Assembly (NCBI GenBank): GCA_022606425.2
Contig: JAHDVF020001307.1
Coordinates: 898,001 to 962,000, forward strand
Length of the DNA stretch: 64,000 bases
Reading direction: 5' to 3'
DNA from: Lepidostoma basale
Taxonomy: Eukaryota; Arthropoda; Insecta; Trichoptera; Lepidostomatidae
Program-made: the position numbers and the translations under genes
The notes under the pieces: generated by a model
Database searches by the model: none
Told to the model about the DNA's origin: nothing
What the model saw: only the letters and a program-made list of their open reading frames with translations
In this document: positions 49,946-60,867 of the stretch, in pieces
How the letters are laid out: the number at the start of each line of letters is the position of its first letter
Numbering within the stretch: the stretch's first letter is position 1

Positions 49946-49949
49946 AACA

Positions 49950-50625
49950 TCTCTTTTCTAAAACACATTTGCTAGGGCATCATCAAATGTCATATTGAAT
50001 ATATTTATTTATTAATTAGTACGAATAAATACGTCTGCCTTCTAGAAATTTATTTTATTATATTTATATGTAATGTGTAAGAAGAAGAAGAAAAATATAC
50101 ATTTATGTATTAATTATTAAGAATGAAAACGTCTGTTTCCTAGAAGTTTTAGTATAGTTTTTGGGAATTACATGTTTCGCCTTTCTTTGTCAAGACATTT
50201 GATAATGCCTTAGAAAGGCGAAACATGTCATTCTCATAAACTATTATATAATTAAAGTTGAAGTAAACTGATGTTTTCATTCCTTTTTATTATTTAATAA
50301 GGAGTTTATCATCATTGTTCATGGAATATTAAATATATTTATTTATTGTTTTCTGAACAATGATGTATAACTCAATACTAAATATTTAATGCCAATGAAA
50401 ACATCAGTTTTCTAGAAGCTTTATTATATTATATCTTAGGCATCAAATGTTGCATTATCAAACATTTGAAAATGTCTTAGAAGGGCAACACATGTCATTC
50501 CCATAAAATATAATAAAACTTCTACAAAACTGACGTTAACATTCGTATTAAATATTTATTTATTGTTTTCTGAGCAATGATGTGTAACTCCATATTAAAT
50601 AATTAATACGAATGGAAACGCCTGT
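49950..50625. repeat. PLE-E array of alternating inverted arms
   Basis: At least five PLE-E arms in alternating orientation. They are joined head to head at the hammerhead side (near 50185 and 50455) and tail to tail at the outer side (ttatttattgttttctgaac near 50335 and 50560). Each carries tgaaaacatcagttttctag-like outer sequence and tgggaatgacatg inner sequence. The array has no coding sequence. Confidence 0.75.
50199..50229 (+). ncRNA. Hammerhead-like motif (PLE-E), degenerate core
   Basis: TTGATAA, T, stem II GCCTT-ag-AAAGGC, GAAAC, ACATGT, GTC. Two core positions (C3, G8) deviate from the hammerhead consensus. The architecture is otherwise the same as in PLE-A/B. Confidence 0.4.
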
Positions 50626-50629
50626 GGGC

Positions 50630-50955
50630 GGTATTCTTCACACATAATCGCTGTGTGATTTAATGTATAAATAAATAGGTCTAAATCTATCTCAATTCAC
50701 CAATTTAATTCACAGTTGATATAATATATTGTTTATTGTGTGTCTAGTTTAATGGCTCTGATATTCCGCGCGTGTGGACCCATATTGGCGCCATCACTCT
50801 AGCCCGGGGCTGCAGTCGACAGTTTGGTGAATATTTGTCAGGAATTATTACGACAACCAGACTTCCGGATGATGGATGCAGCCGTTGTTATCTCGTATTT
50901 CAAGTTAATCTGTCATTTCCAATTTCCATAGCATATAAAACATATTTTAACATTT
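50630..50955. other. Non-repetitive intronic stretch
   Basis: Includes a GC-richer piece (50760-50900) with no coding frame of note. Confidence 0.35.
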
Positions 50956-50959
50956 TTTT

Positions 50960-51516
50960 ATAATTTGTCATCGCAAACAAAAACCTATCCAAAAAAGCTA
51001 GAATGGCAGTGCAAAATGGTGTTCTTCTACCGACCCTTACGTATGGAAGCGAAGCATGGAACTGGCAAAAGAAGGATGAAAGTAGAATAAATGCAGTAGA
51101 AATGAGATCTCTTAGACGAATGTGTGGATGGATACTCTGTGTATGATAGAGTGTCGAATGAAAATATAATAAGTGACTGCGGTGCGAATGATAGTGTCAT
51201 GAACAAAATAATGAAAGGATCATTAAGATGGTTTGGACACATGGAAAGAATGAATGAAGAAAGAATGGTAAAAAAATTATATGTCAATGATGTAAATGGA
51301 ACCAGAAATAGAGGAAGACCGAAGGAAACGTGGCTCGATCAAATAAATCAAATATTGAATGTCGGCCATGTGAGGAGTCGGAGAAATCGACGCGCGTGCA
51401 TGACACGATGTGTGAATGTTATGGAATCGAGAGAAAAATGTCAGGAAAGAAAAGTGTGGCAGTCCATTCTTTCTGCCTACCCCTTCGGGGAGACGGCATG
51501 ATGGTTAGTAAGTTAG
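50960..51516 (+). mobile_element. LINE-A (beta), best-preserved C-terminus
   Basis: ANKNLSKKARMAVQNGVLLP, TLTYGSEAWNWQKKDESRIN, AVEMRSLRRMCG, then after a 4-nt duplication (tggatggata) a 125-codon frame 51124-51501: YDRVSNENIISDCGANDSVM, SLRWFGHMERMNEERMVKKL, NGTRNRGRPKETWLDQINQI and SILSAYPFGETA stop. The 3' end reads tgatggttagtaagttag. It serves as the reference for beta. Confidence 0.9.
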
Positions 51517-51624
51517 TTTTTTTTTATAATTTGTTAACTGTTTTTTTTCTAACATTTTGAATGTATACAAATACTTTTAGACAAATACTGGATTTTACCC
51601 ATTGCGGGTAAATCATTTTTAAGG

Positions 51625-51868
51625 ATTAATTGTATCTCAATAGAGACGAAGGTGTAAATTGTTTTCTGGGAACAGAATATGGTGGTCGAGGCGCTTACAG
51701 GACTTATGACCTGTCATTGGTTGGGTTAAGCAATCGCTTTATGTTAACAACATTCCCCATTCCGCCCTTCTTACGACCACCACGTCTGCTAATTTTTTGG
51801 AAGATATGCTACAATGTTGAGAAACACATTTTTTTATTTCAATCGACACTAGCGCCATCCATTTTTTT
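51625..51868 (+). repeat. Repeat X, copy 2
   Basis: Matches 39890-39655 (minus) from ggattaattgtatctcaata through actagcgccatccat. It encodes the shared frame beginning MYLNRDEGVNCFLGTEYGGR. Downstream, a short tandem (actgagataaatcaggtc twice) replaces the longer 3' end of copy 1. Confidence 0.6.
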
Positions 51869-51984
51869 GTTTTGTTACTGAGATACTGAGATAAATCAGG
51901 TCACTGAGATAAATCAGGTCATTCAAACGGCAAATAAAACACAAGAATAGGATAACACAGGAGTTTGAAGTTTGCTAATATTTA

Positions 51985-52268
51985 CATTCTTCTTCTTCTT
52001 CCGAGTGCCATGTCAGATCCCCCCGAAGTCAGCTATCACCCTGGCGTAGGCCTCTCTGTCCTGTGCCAGACGGAACAACTCCCACACCCCCCGAATTCCG
52101 GTCCACTCCTTGATATTCTCGAGCCAGGACATCTGGGGTCTTCCCACACCGCGCCTACCCTCGATCTTCCCTTTTATGATGAGGTGCAGCAGATCGTATT
52201 TCTCGTTGCGGAGAATATGTCCCAAATATGCCATCTCTCTAGACTTTTTAACATAATTTATTAACATT
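51985..52268 (-). mobile_element. LINE-C 3' region, open frame
   Basis: An 84-codon minus frame: SREMAYLGHILRNEKYDLLH, LIIKGKIEGRRGVGRPQMSW, LENIKEWTGIRGVWELFRLA and QDREAYARVIADFGGI stop, HGTRKKKN with a GAAGAAGAA tail. It is the cleanest LINE-C copy. Confidence 0.85.
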
Positions 52269-52269
52269 A

Positions 52270-52390
52270 ATATTTATTTATTATTTCTTAAACAATGATG
52301 TAAAATTCCATAATCTGTTAAATCTAAAAATAAATCTGTTTTCCAGACATTTTATGCGAGTGACATCTTTCGCCTTGCCTAGTTAATAAC
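52270..52390. repeat. PLE-E arm
   Basis: ttatttcttaaacaatgatg, aatctgttttccagacattt, gcgagtgacatctttcgcct. It ends where a LINE-A copy begins. Confidence 0.5.
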
Positions 52391-52548
52391 AAACAAACCA
52401 TCACGCCGTTTCCCCGCAGGGGTAGGCAGAGAGAATGGACCGCCACACTTCTCTATCCTGGCAAATCTCTCTAGTTTCCTCCACATTCATACAACGAGTC
52501 ATAGACGCACGTCGATTCCTCCGACTTCTAACATGACCAACCTTTAAC
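52391..52548 (-). mobile_element. LINE-A (alpha) 3' piece
   Basis: Complement of the alpha 3' end, with aacaaacaaaccatcacgcc at the low end (GTTT tail), then AYPCGET, CQDREV and RACMTRCMNV-type codons to KVGHVRSRR near 52545. Confidence 0.8.
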
Positions 52549-52639
52549 CCCAATTTTCGTATTTTCACTGAAATGTCAATATACGTTTTATTTTATCTTT
52601 ATTTACGAGTATGCTTACTTTAATGTTATGATCTTTTTA

Positions 52640-52885
52640 ATACTGATTACCAATAATTAATTGATTTTCGAACAATGGTGAATTTTTCGAACAATATTGA
52701 TTTTATAATTCCGTATTATGAAATTAATATTGATTCTATTTTACCAGAGTGACTTACTTCGCCTTGATAGTTAGTTCATTATAAGTTGTGATAATGTCCT
52801 GGCTAAGCGAAATATAATATGTCACGACGGTAAAGTATGATAAAACTTCTAGAAAACGGACGTATTAATAATTATTTAATACCAT
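52640..52885. repeat. PLE-E palindrome, degenerate
   Basis: agagtgacttacttcgcctt and gataatgtcctggctaagcg mirror each other. The outer part is aaaacttctagaaaacggac. Cores are lost. Confidence 0.5.
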
Positions 52886-52889
52886 ATAG

Positions 52890-53288
52890 TTATATTTGAT
52901 AACGTGCAATCGACTCCAAATAAGAAACAAGTTATTCTCTTGCGGGGAGTACTATTCTATATTTTCTCGTGTTCAGTCTGACTTGAGCATGTCCTCAATT
53001 ATGCACTGCAGCGGTAATAAATGTGGAGTACCACGTCAGGTAATGCTGGTCAAAAGCGTGGGCTCTATTTTGTGTGAGTGCTTCTCCCCATTTACCCGAA
53101 TAACTCCTGGCAGAAACAGATAAAACACCCCTCTAGCAACTACTCTCTCCCTGCAAGTGAAACATTTCCCGGATTTCGCATTCCTGCTTGATTTTTACGG
53201 GGATTTTCTTTCATCTATATTTATTTTCATATCGAGCTATCTATAAATTTTATGAAAGACGCCGAAGATTTTTATCGTTTAATATAAC
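52890..53288. other. Non-repetitive intronic stretch
   Basis: A 75-codon frame (52896-53123) shows no features. Balanced composition. Confidence 0.35.
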
Positions 53289-53351
53289 TATTTTTTTAAA
53301 TAGCCTAATAATTATACTGACATCTCTTGATGGAAGTTATTTTTGAATAAT

Positions 53352-53524
53352 AATGTATGGTTGAATGTCGGCCATGTGAGGAGTCAGAGAAATCGACGCG
53401 CGTGCATGACACGATGTATGAATGTTGAGGAAGCAAGAGAAATATGTCAGGAAAGAAAGGTGTGGCAGTCCATTCTTTATGCCCACCCCTTCGGGGAGAC
53501 GGCGTGATGGTTAGTTAGTTAGTT
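53352..53524 (+). mobile_element. LINE-A (beta) 3' stub inserted in PLE-D debris
   Basis: GHVRSQRNRRACMTRCMNVE, EAREICQERKVWQSILYAHP, FGETA stop, gttagttagttag. It directly follows a PLE-D outer fragment (gacatctcttgatggaagtt, 53318-53350). Confidence 0.8.
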
Positions 53525-53534
53525 TTTTTTATGA

Positions 53535-53758
53535 ATGGTAAGAGCTCTGATTTCCTTGCCGAAGGTCACGGGTTCGAAAACCGGTGGTGACAATGTGATT
53601 CTCACACTGTCTTTGGTCTGGTGTTGATTTCACGTGACAGTAAAATGACGATAAATTGGCTACCCATCACATGTCATGGGAATCAATATAATAGTTAAAA
53701 TAAAATTTATACAGTAATTGGGTTCAAACGACCTGTTGTACACAAGGTAAAAAAACTT
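53535..53758 (+). mobile_element. SINE1, tail type B, near full length
   Basis: Head with aatggtaagagctc (A box truncated), B box gggttcgaaaaccgg, body tctttggtctggtgttgatt and cacgtgacagtaaaatgacg, and the type B tail gggttcaaacgacctgttg plus A-rich end. Confidence 0.8.
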
Positions 53759-53935
53759 TTACTTTTGTCTTTATTTCGACATTGACCGGTTTCACCAACC
53801 TGGCAGATATCGACAGACTGGTCATGTCAGCCAGCCGAACGAAAATAATCGCTGTCAAAATAAACGCAAAAGTAGTAGTTCTTAAAAAAACACATTTAAA
53901 AAAATATAAAACATTAAATTTTGTTCTAGCAAAGT
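53745..53935. repeat. PLE-D palindrome, small copy
   Basis: The left (minus) motif reads CTGTCGA, T, atctGCCAGGTTGG, TGAAAC, ACCGGT, with the triplet changed. The right arm is degraded (ccagccgaacgaaaataatc). The outer part is aaaagtagtagttct. Confidence 0.6.
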
Positions 53936-54054
53936 AAACACCGTTTATAGATTAATTAAACTTTTAGAAAACAGACGTTTTCATTAATATGAAGTATTCA
54001 ATATTGAGTTTTACATCTCTGCTCTAAAACAATAAATAAATATTAACCAACTTA

Positions 54055-54540
54055 CTAACTAACCATCACGCCGTCTCCGAAGGGGAAGGCAGAAAAAATG
54101 GACTGCCACACTTTTATTTTCTGACATATTTCTCTCGCTTCCTCACCATAATACATAGTGTCATGCACGCGCGTTGATTTCTCCGACTCCTCACATGGCC
54201 GACATTCAATATTTGATTTATTTGATCGTGCCACGTTTTCCCCGGTCTTCCTCTATTTCTGGTTCTATTTACATCGTTAACATATATATTTTTGTACCAT
54301 TCTTTCTATATGTCCAAACCATCTTAATGATCCTTTCATTATTTTGTTCATAACACCATCATTCGCACCGCATTCTCTTCTTATATTTTCATTCGACACT
54401 CTATCATACACAGAGTATCCTCACATTCGTCTAAGAGATCTCATTTCTACTGCATTTATTATACTTTCATCCTTATTTTGCCAGTTCCATGCTTCGCTTC
54501 CATACATAAGGGTCGGTAGAAGAACACCATAAATATTAAG
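54055..54540 (-). mobile_element. LINE-A (beta), 5'-truncated
   Basis: Minus strand: GVLLPTLMYGSEAWNWQNKD, ESIINAVEMRSLRRMCEDTL, YDRVSNENIRRECGANDGVM, NKIMKGSLRWFGHIERMVQK, NRGRPGKTWHDQINQILNVG, and a tail at taactaactaacca near 54050. One frameshift. Confidence 0.85.
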
Positions 54541-54544
54541 TATT

Positions 54545-55560
54545 TGCAAACTGAAATCTTTGATAGTTGTCGATTCCCATGTCAAATTTTGAATTTGGAA
54601 TTTCTCGTCTATTCCAGTGCAACTGTGGAAAGCACTCATCTCGCTTAAGGGGGGATAAACGATCGCGGTTTATGTGTGCAATCTGTTCCCGGAATGTCAC
54701 CAGCATCTACGCTAAACCACAAGTCATGGCTGTCGCCTCTGCAGTAGAAATTTTGTTGTATAAAACCGTTTTGTTTATGATGTACTAAAATGCAGCACCA
54801 GTATCCGGTGTTCGTCTTTTAAATTCACGTATTTATATTTTTTTTAACAATAGAGAGCTGATCATTACAATGGTGGCAAAAATCATAAATAAGTTTTTGA
54901 TCCTAATTGGTGTTTTACTTATGTTTATATGCAAAGTAGTTGAATAATATAGCGTAATTTAAACTTCACTTTACCTCTTCCTTCCCTATGATGGGTATCT
55001 TCTACACGTTGCTTCTAATAACCATCAATACCTCTATAAATATAATAAATACAAGGTTAAGATTTTAGGTATTCCTCCATAATACTCGTATATTTACGCA
55101 TTGATTTAAAAAATAAAATTAAGAATAATCAGAATTTATGGGGTAGGTACATCGGAGGTATTTTGTAAACATCGGAAACAAATTTGCGTATAAACAGCGC
55201 TGTGAGTTTGCGACAATATATTCGCATCTCAGTCTTGCATACTTCACTGTGGAAGCGCACGGAGCTCATTGTTCTCACTGCCGCCGGCAGTTGCTCTCGG
55301 GCTTGCAACCAGAGTGGATCTATGCCCGTTACGTGAGCGTTGCCAGATGTTTGTTTTTAAATGTTTTCAGCAAATAAATCTCAATTATTATAATCTTTTT
55401 ACTTCAATTATAATTAATAAAGGGGACTAGCTATGAATGTTCTTATTTTCCGATTTAAAATCGCTAATTTTTGATCGGGTACTGACTACCCAACACCGGA
55501 ACACGCGTTTTTATTTTAGCACCGTAAGGGAAAGGTTAAAGATGCCACCCGTGCTACAGG
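54545..55560. other. Non-repetitive intronic stretch, no gene recognised
   Basis: About 1 kb. 55190-55340 is GC-richer (ctgccgccggcagttgctct). The 73-codon frame at 54567-54788 (MSIPMSNFEFGISRLFQCN..) is not assigned. No repeat ends seen. Confidence 0.4.
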
Positions 55561-55567
55561 ACATACA

Positions 55568-55722
55568 ATAAAATAAACAGACTAACTAACTAACCATCAC
55601 ACCGTCTCCCCGAACGGGTTTTCAGTAAGAATGGACCGCCATAGTGTTGTTTCCTAACATACTTCTCTCGATTCCTCAATATTCATACATATTGTCATGC
55701 TCGCACGTCAATCACAATGAAC
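55568..55722 (-). mobile_element. LINE-A (beta) 3' piece
   Basis: Complement of the 3' end (gactaactaactaaccatca at the low end), decayed TRCMNIEE and CQET-like codons. Confidence 0.7.
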
Positions 55723-55904
55723 AGTTTTTTTTATTATGGTATTATGGTAGAACAGTTTTTTTTATTTTATTATAGCAGTTTTTAGTATGTTTAAACTACT
55801 TATCACCTTTGTAATTACAAGCCTTCAATTATGTAAAACTAAACATAAGATATGTAATCTTTTGACTGCTACGACGTTTTAAAAGTATTGTGAGATTCTA
55901 GAAT

Positions 55905-56372
55905 TCTAGTGCCGAATCTTATGTGTGAAAGCAAAGTTTGGAGTTGACAGAAGAAGGATTAAATTAAGATAAATGCCGTTGAAATGATATCGAATTAAGA
56001 TGAAAAACAATGTATGATAGAATATCTAAGGAAGTAAAAAAGGAAGGCAAGGCGGATAAAGGCGTGATAAATAAAATTAAGAATGGGTCACTAAGATGAT
56101 TGATGGAAGAATGATTTTAAATATATATACAAGTTGTGTAATTTGAAAAAGAAGTCGATGAGGGCCAAGAAAGATATGGCATGATCAAATCAATCAATTA
56201 CTGAAAGGCGGTCATGTTTGAAGTATAAACAATCGACGAGAGTGCATGTCACGATGGGGGATTGTAGAAGAGTCACGAGAATTATGTCAGGATAGAACAG
56301 TGTGGCGATCCATTCTCTCTGCCTACCCCTGCGGAGAAACGACGTGATGGTCAATTTGTTAGTTAGTGAGAT
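55905..56372 (+). mobile_element. LINE-A (gamma), old copy
   Basis: VPNLMCESKVWS-QKKD, VEMIS, MYDRISKEVKKEGKADKGVI, NKIKNGSLR, RSR-GPRKIWHDQINQLLKGG and ESRELCQDRTVWRSILSAYP. The 3' end is gaaacgacgtgatggtcaat. Many stops. Confidence 0.7.
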
Positions 56373-56400
56373 TTGTAACGATTCGTAATCGTAATTATTA

Positions 56401-56645
56401 TTTTGTTGGATCGCTCTTTACACTATGACAGCATGAGCCAAATCGATGTAAATGGTATTATTATAGCTTTCATAGTGATTCTCGTGTCATGTGATAGGTA
56501 GCTAATCTATCGACATTTTATTGTCACGTGAATTCTATACCAGACCAAAGACAATGTAACAATCAGACTGCCCTCGCCGGGAATCGAACCCGGAACCTTC
56601 GGGGTGGCATACAATGCACTTACCACTCGGCCACCAAGGTCGTCA
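56401..56645 (-). mobile_element. SINE1, tail type A, full length
   Basis: The minus-strand head has A box tggccgagtgg and B box gggttcgattcccgg. The body (tctttggtctggtatagaat) and type A tail end in agcgatccaacaaaat. It is the most complete type A copy. A tRNA prediction here would be a SINE head. Confidence 0.85.
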
Positions 56646-56649
56646 AATA

Positions 56650-57235
56650 AAATTAAAAACGGTGTAACGTTTTACAGTGTTTTAAAAATAATATCATTAA
56701 CAAGTAATAACCAAATAAGCTTCACATTTCAGGGTCTTACCCAGTATAGAAGTACACCCTTGTCTAAATTAAAATTTTACATCTTTTCTGCTTGTTAAAT
56801 TTAATGCGCTTTTTTTATTTCGAAATTCTCTGGAATTTTACGAGCAGCAAAAAATGGCGAAACAATTAGCATATTTCCCTTTGAACGAAATGACCGTCCG
56901 GTTTAATCGCGCCCCTCGAGTGCCGCGTGTGTTTTTACTGTAAAATGCGAAGTGAATGTGCCTCGTACTGGGGGGATGAATAAAAATGCACGAATCCTAA
57001 ACAGGTAAGCTGCCGGGCAGCTCTTTTGCCCGTTAACGTGAACATGTTTATGTGACCCGTTTCCGAGTCATGGCCATTTCGTAGTTTTCCGTCTGCAGTA
57101 CTGAGTTTAAATTTTCTCCGTGTGATTATCATCTCTGTGGAAAGTCAACGTGTGTGTGCGTGTAATTGCGACTGTGTGCCGTTTCCCGCGGAGATAAATT
57201 AATTTTCACCTAATTCAATACATATTATCATAGCA
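56650..57235. other. Intronic sequence with GC-richer patch
   Basis: 56900-57190 is balanced, with no gene recognised. The rest is AT-rich. Confidence 0.35.
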
Positions 57236-57239
57236 TATA

Positions 57240-57562
57240 GTTATGAAATACATGATTATTTGACGAGAGGTCGTGATAGATTCCGACTCCGGAGACCCAG
57301 ACTTGAAAGTACAGAGAAATGTGTTTTTTATAGAGGATTCAAATTATTTAACGAATTGCTAAACGAGGTAAGAGATGCCGGTTCTCTTGCGATCTTTCGT
57401 CGAAAATGCTTTAAATATGTTGTCAGTACCGATGTTTAGGGTTTTTGTTGTTTTTTTTCATTTGTTTTTTTTATATTATTAATTGTTTATAAAATGATGT
57501 TTTTTAAGTTGTAAAATGATATGTAATTTTTTATAAATTTATTAAATAAATAAATAAAATAT
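57240..57562 (+). mobile_element. Jockey/CR1-like LINE 3' end
   Basis: Encodes HDYLTRGRDRFRLRRPRLES, TEKCVFYRGFKLFNELLNEV and RDAGSLAIFRRKCFKYVVST, DV stop. A T-rich 3'UTR and ataaataaataaaat tail follow. It is related in layout, not closely in sequence, to LINE-F. Confidence 0.75.
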
Positions 57563-57599
57563 ATTTTCTAATAATAATTTAACAAATACTTAACTGAAA

Positions 57600-58348
57600 A
57601 CATAATGGTAAAAAGGAGGATAAAAGTAGAATAAATGCAATAATAATAAAAGTGTTATAAACAAAATAATGACAGAGTCATTAAGATGGTTTGGACACAT
57701 ACATAATGATTGCAGAAAGAACAGTGAATGGCGTACGCAGACGAAGATCAAGGAAAACGTGGCACGATCAAATCAATCAAACATTAAATGAGGGTATTAT
57801 TTGCAAACCCGGCAAACTCCACCAACAATCAAAAGTGAGATATGAATTGGGTCTTATTCATAATACATTTGCACACAATTTTTATTAATTTTCAGTTTCA
57901 AATTCGGCTTCATTCTGAAGAATTTTGCTATTAAAATATAGGGTTTGTTGCAAACATGGCAACCTCCACTTGAGTGTTGCAAAGCTGGCAAACTCCAAAA
58001 TGAAATTCATTATTTTACTTTAATTATCAACATAATGATGATTATTTCATGGCTGATTACTTTTTAAATACTAACTGGTTGAGATGAAAAAAAAAAATAT
58101 CGTAAAAAAGCGCATTTTATTAGCGTATCAGTTTTTTGTGATTTACTCAAAACATCTAATGATGGAGTTTGCCAGGTTTGCAAATAATACCCTCAAATGT
58201 CGGTCAAGTAAGGAGTTAGAGATATTAACTTGCATGCATGTGTGATTTATGAATGTTGGGAAATCGAGATATGTATGTCAGGAAAGAACAGTGTGGGTGT
58301 TCATTATTTTTTCCTACCCCTCCATGAAGAAGGCGTGATATTAATTAA
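57600..58348 (+). mobile_element. LINE-A (beta) split by a MITE
   Basis: 57600-57789 carries KRRIKVE-MQ, VINKIMTESLRWFGHI and RSRKTWHDQINQTLN. The copy resumes at 58195 with NVGQVRS, SC-VCQERTVWVFIIFSYP and ggcgtgatattaatta. The interruption is a 405-bp inverted-repeat element. Confidence 0.8.
57790..58194. mobile_element. MITE with 30-bp inverted repeats, inserted in LINE-A
   Basis: Ends gagggtattatttgcaaacc and its complement (ggtttgcaaataataccctc), continuing into ggcaaactcca / tggagtttgcc. Flanked by aaat (57786-57789 and 58195-58198). An internal caacctccac..ggcaaactcca repeat resembles the terminus. No coding capacity. Superfamily not assigned. Confidence 0.8.
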
Positions 58349-58369
58349 GATAGCGTAACCTTCACACTC

Positions 58370-58642
58370 AACAACAGCTCTCTATTGGCTCCGGCTCTCT
58401 GTAGTTTGTCTGAATTATTGACCTTATCGGTCCACGGTATACGGAGCATCTGCGGTATATCCACATCTCAAACGCCTCCAACTAGTTCATTACATCCACT
58501 TTCAGAATCCAAGTTTCACAGCCATATAGAACAGGCCATACGCAGCATTTAACCATTCTTTGTCGGAGTTTCAGGTTAAGATTATCGTTGCAAAATAAGG
58601 TTCTCATTTTATAAAATGCAGCACGTGCAACTGCATTTATTA
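58370..58642 (-). mobile_element. LINE-C C-terminal region
   Basis: Minus strand: ARAAFYKMRTLFCNDNLNLK, LRQRMVKCCVWPVLYGCET (one base lost), WILKVDVMNxLEAFEMWIYR, RCSVYRGPIRSI and EPEPIESCC. Frameshifted but clearly the RTE-like thumb/C-terminal blocks. Confidence 0.75.
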
Positions 58643-58674
58643 AATTTATTTCAATATACGTACGAGTATATCTG

Positions 58675-59105
58675 TGTCAATTTATAATAGTAAACACGAT
58701 TGCTTAGTGGTTTTACTTGGATTTATTATATTATAATTTATATATTATAAATTGTGACAAATTTGTTTCGCCTTGCGAGGGCATTCTCAAACTGAACCTA
58801 ATCGTTAAACAGTGTGTCCTTATATTAAATTTTGAAATCTTAAGGATGGGGGAGAAAGTTGATAATGCTATTTTTTTTAGTTATTAAATAAAACATTTTA
58901 AACTTGTTTTTATTAACAACTCAAAAATTGCATTATATACTTTCTCCCCCACCCTTAAGATTTCTAAATTCAATATAGGGACACACTGTGTGGTGATTAG
59001 TTCAGTTTGAGAATGCCCTCGCAAGGCGAAACAAATTTGTCACAATTTATATGTATTAAATCCAAGTAAAACCACTAAACAATCGTGTTTCCTATTATAA
59101 ATTAA
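58675..59105. repeat. PLE-F palindrome
   Basis: Arms of about 190 bp: taaacacgattgcttagtgg, ttttacttggatttat, aaatttgtttcgccttgcga and their complements, around an AT-rich centre near 58890. The plus motif (59007-59041) reads TTGAGAA, T, GCCctcgcaaGGC, GAAAC, a 10-nt self-complementary ACAAATTTGT, GTC. The core deviates at C3 and G8. Confidence 0.8.
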
Positions 59106-59109
59106 TAAT

Positions 59110-59820
59110 GGAGTTTTGCAAAACTAATATGTACCTCAACAATCAATATCCGGGTCACGCGCTTTAGTATTAATGCTGCCAAGGGATTTAATTTGGTCAT
59201 CCATTTCAACCAACCAAGTCATTATAACTTTTCGATATTAACTCTTAATGAATATTTTTTTTTAAAGTTCTTTCCCCCCTGTATAGCTGAGAGAACTTTT
59301 AAGATTCATGTTTTCATAATGATCTTCTTATTTTGCTAGTACCCGCCGTCATATAAATGAGTGCATTTAAACTGCAATCGCGCCATCATTAGGGAGTATT
59401 TAGTGCCCGTAAGTAGGTCGTTCTGGAAAATGTATTTGAATCTCCCGCGTTCTTTATGTCATTAGCATTTAACGATCGCTTCTTTCGTGCTGAATAACGA
59501 ATTCAGGTAATTCATTACGACTCCTAGAATAGCTTGAAAATCTTTTTTTTTTCTTCATTTTCTGATTCTCTTTCCTCCGATTCTACATCATGATGTTAAA
59601 CAAATTTAAATCGGTATATGCTTTGTTTTATGTACTAAAACAGATTATCTTTGCAGAATCCATTGATGTATCTATCAATTCCGTTAAGATTTTTTTTTAT
59701 ATTTCTGCCCTGTACAATTGTGAATTCCATCTTGTTTTCTTCTTCTGTTTGTTTGTTTTGTAGAGTCTACGTTACTTTTGTTTATTATTGGCGTTTCCGC
59801 TGATATAAGCAAAGTTTTAG
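59110..59820. other. Intronic sequence, nothing recognised
   Basis: AT-rich with pyrimidine tracts. No gene or repeat ends. Confidence 0.35.
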
Positions 59821-59825
59821 GCATT

Positions 59826-60075
59826 TCAGATTGTGATTCCATGTTGCCTTTTCCTCCCAACTTTGACGATCACTGCAACTAAAGCATATCTGTCCTGCGC
59901 CACTTGGAACAGGTTCTCTACTTGGCTCATTCCTGTCCATTCTCCTATATTTCGCAGCCAGGACAACTGCCTTCTACCAACTCCCCGACGTTCCTTTATT
60001 TTACCCATGATTGTCAACCGAAGGAGGTGGTATCTTTCTCCCTTAGCACATTACCCGAATCTGAGATCTTTCTAA
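59826..60075 (-). mobile_element. LINE-C 3' region
   Basis: Minus strand: GNVLRERYHLLRLTIMGKIK, ERRGVGRRQLSWLRNIGEWT, GMSQVENLFQVAQDRYALVA and VIVKVGRKRQHGITI. Same end as 20795-21030 and about the same age. Confidence 0.8.
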
Positions 60076-60079
60076 CCTG

Positions 60080-60862
60080 CACACGTATGTTTTCTATAAG
60101 TTTTTTTCATGGGAATGAAGAGAGACTCATCGTTCGTTTATAATATTTATGCTGGACCTTTTTTATTAATTTTTTTTTTTTATGTAAATAATTTTAAAAA
60201 ATATGTCATTTGAATTTCGTTTGAAAATTTACCGCTTTGAATTATAAAGGTTTAACATCTTTATATAGGCCAACCCGTGTCGAGATGAAAATTTCGCTTC
60301 GTCAACCTTTCTTTGAGCAAACGAAATATTATTTGCGCCACGCTGAGTTTCCTTCGCCCCTTGCACAAGTTCCTATTTTATTTCAATGTTTACTGCAACA
60401 AAACAGGAGGTATCCTTCTCCGGGATTTGCGCTCGAGAGATCCTCTCTGCGCGGATAAGGTCTCTGGGTACCGAGCGATGCTGTGGGGGGTAACGAAAGA
60501 TTTATCTGTTTGAGATGCAATTGAAATCGTGCCTTCGACCGAGCTGAGATCGCGTGGAAATTCTATTGAATCTTTTGCATCGGAAATATTCTACTGGTTG
60601 ATCTCTTTATAAACTCTGCGGGAACTCGATTTTTATAAATTGGTTGATTTGATCGTCGGTTTAAAATAGCAGATTCTGTTATAAAAGTGTGCATTTCCAT
60701 TCCTGTTCCCTGTATTGCGCGTGTTTCATGTGATTTCTGTGTTTAAAAATAGTAAAATTTTATCCAAAGAACTTATTAATTATTTAAAGTCAACACAACA
60801 TTAACATATTATAAGCTTCTATATTCTACTCCCGAATGAGGTAACAATGATTTTTTGTCAGT
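60080..60862. other. Intronic sequence with a GC-richer middle
   Basis: 60280-60560 is balanced (ctctctgcgcggataaggtc and cgagctgagatcgcgtgg). The two overlapping short ORFs have no family. No repeat identified. Confidence 0.4.
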
Positions 60863-60867
60863 GGGAC

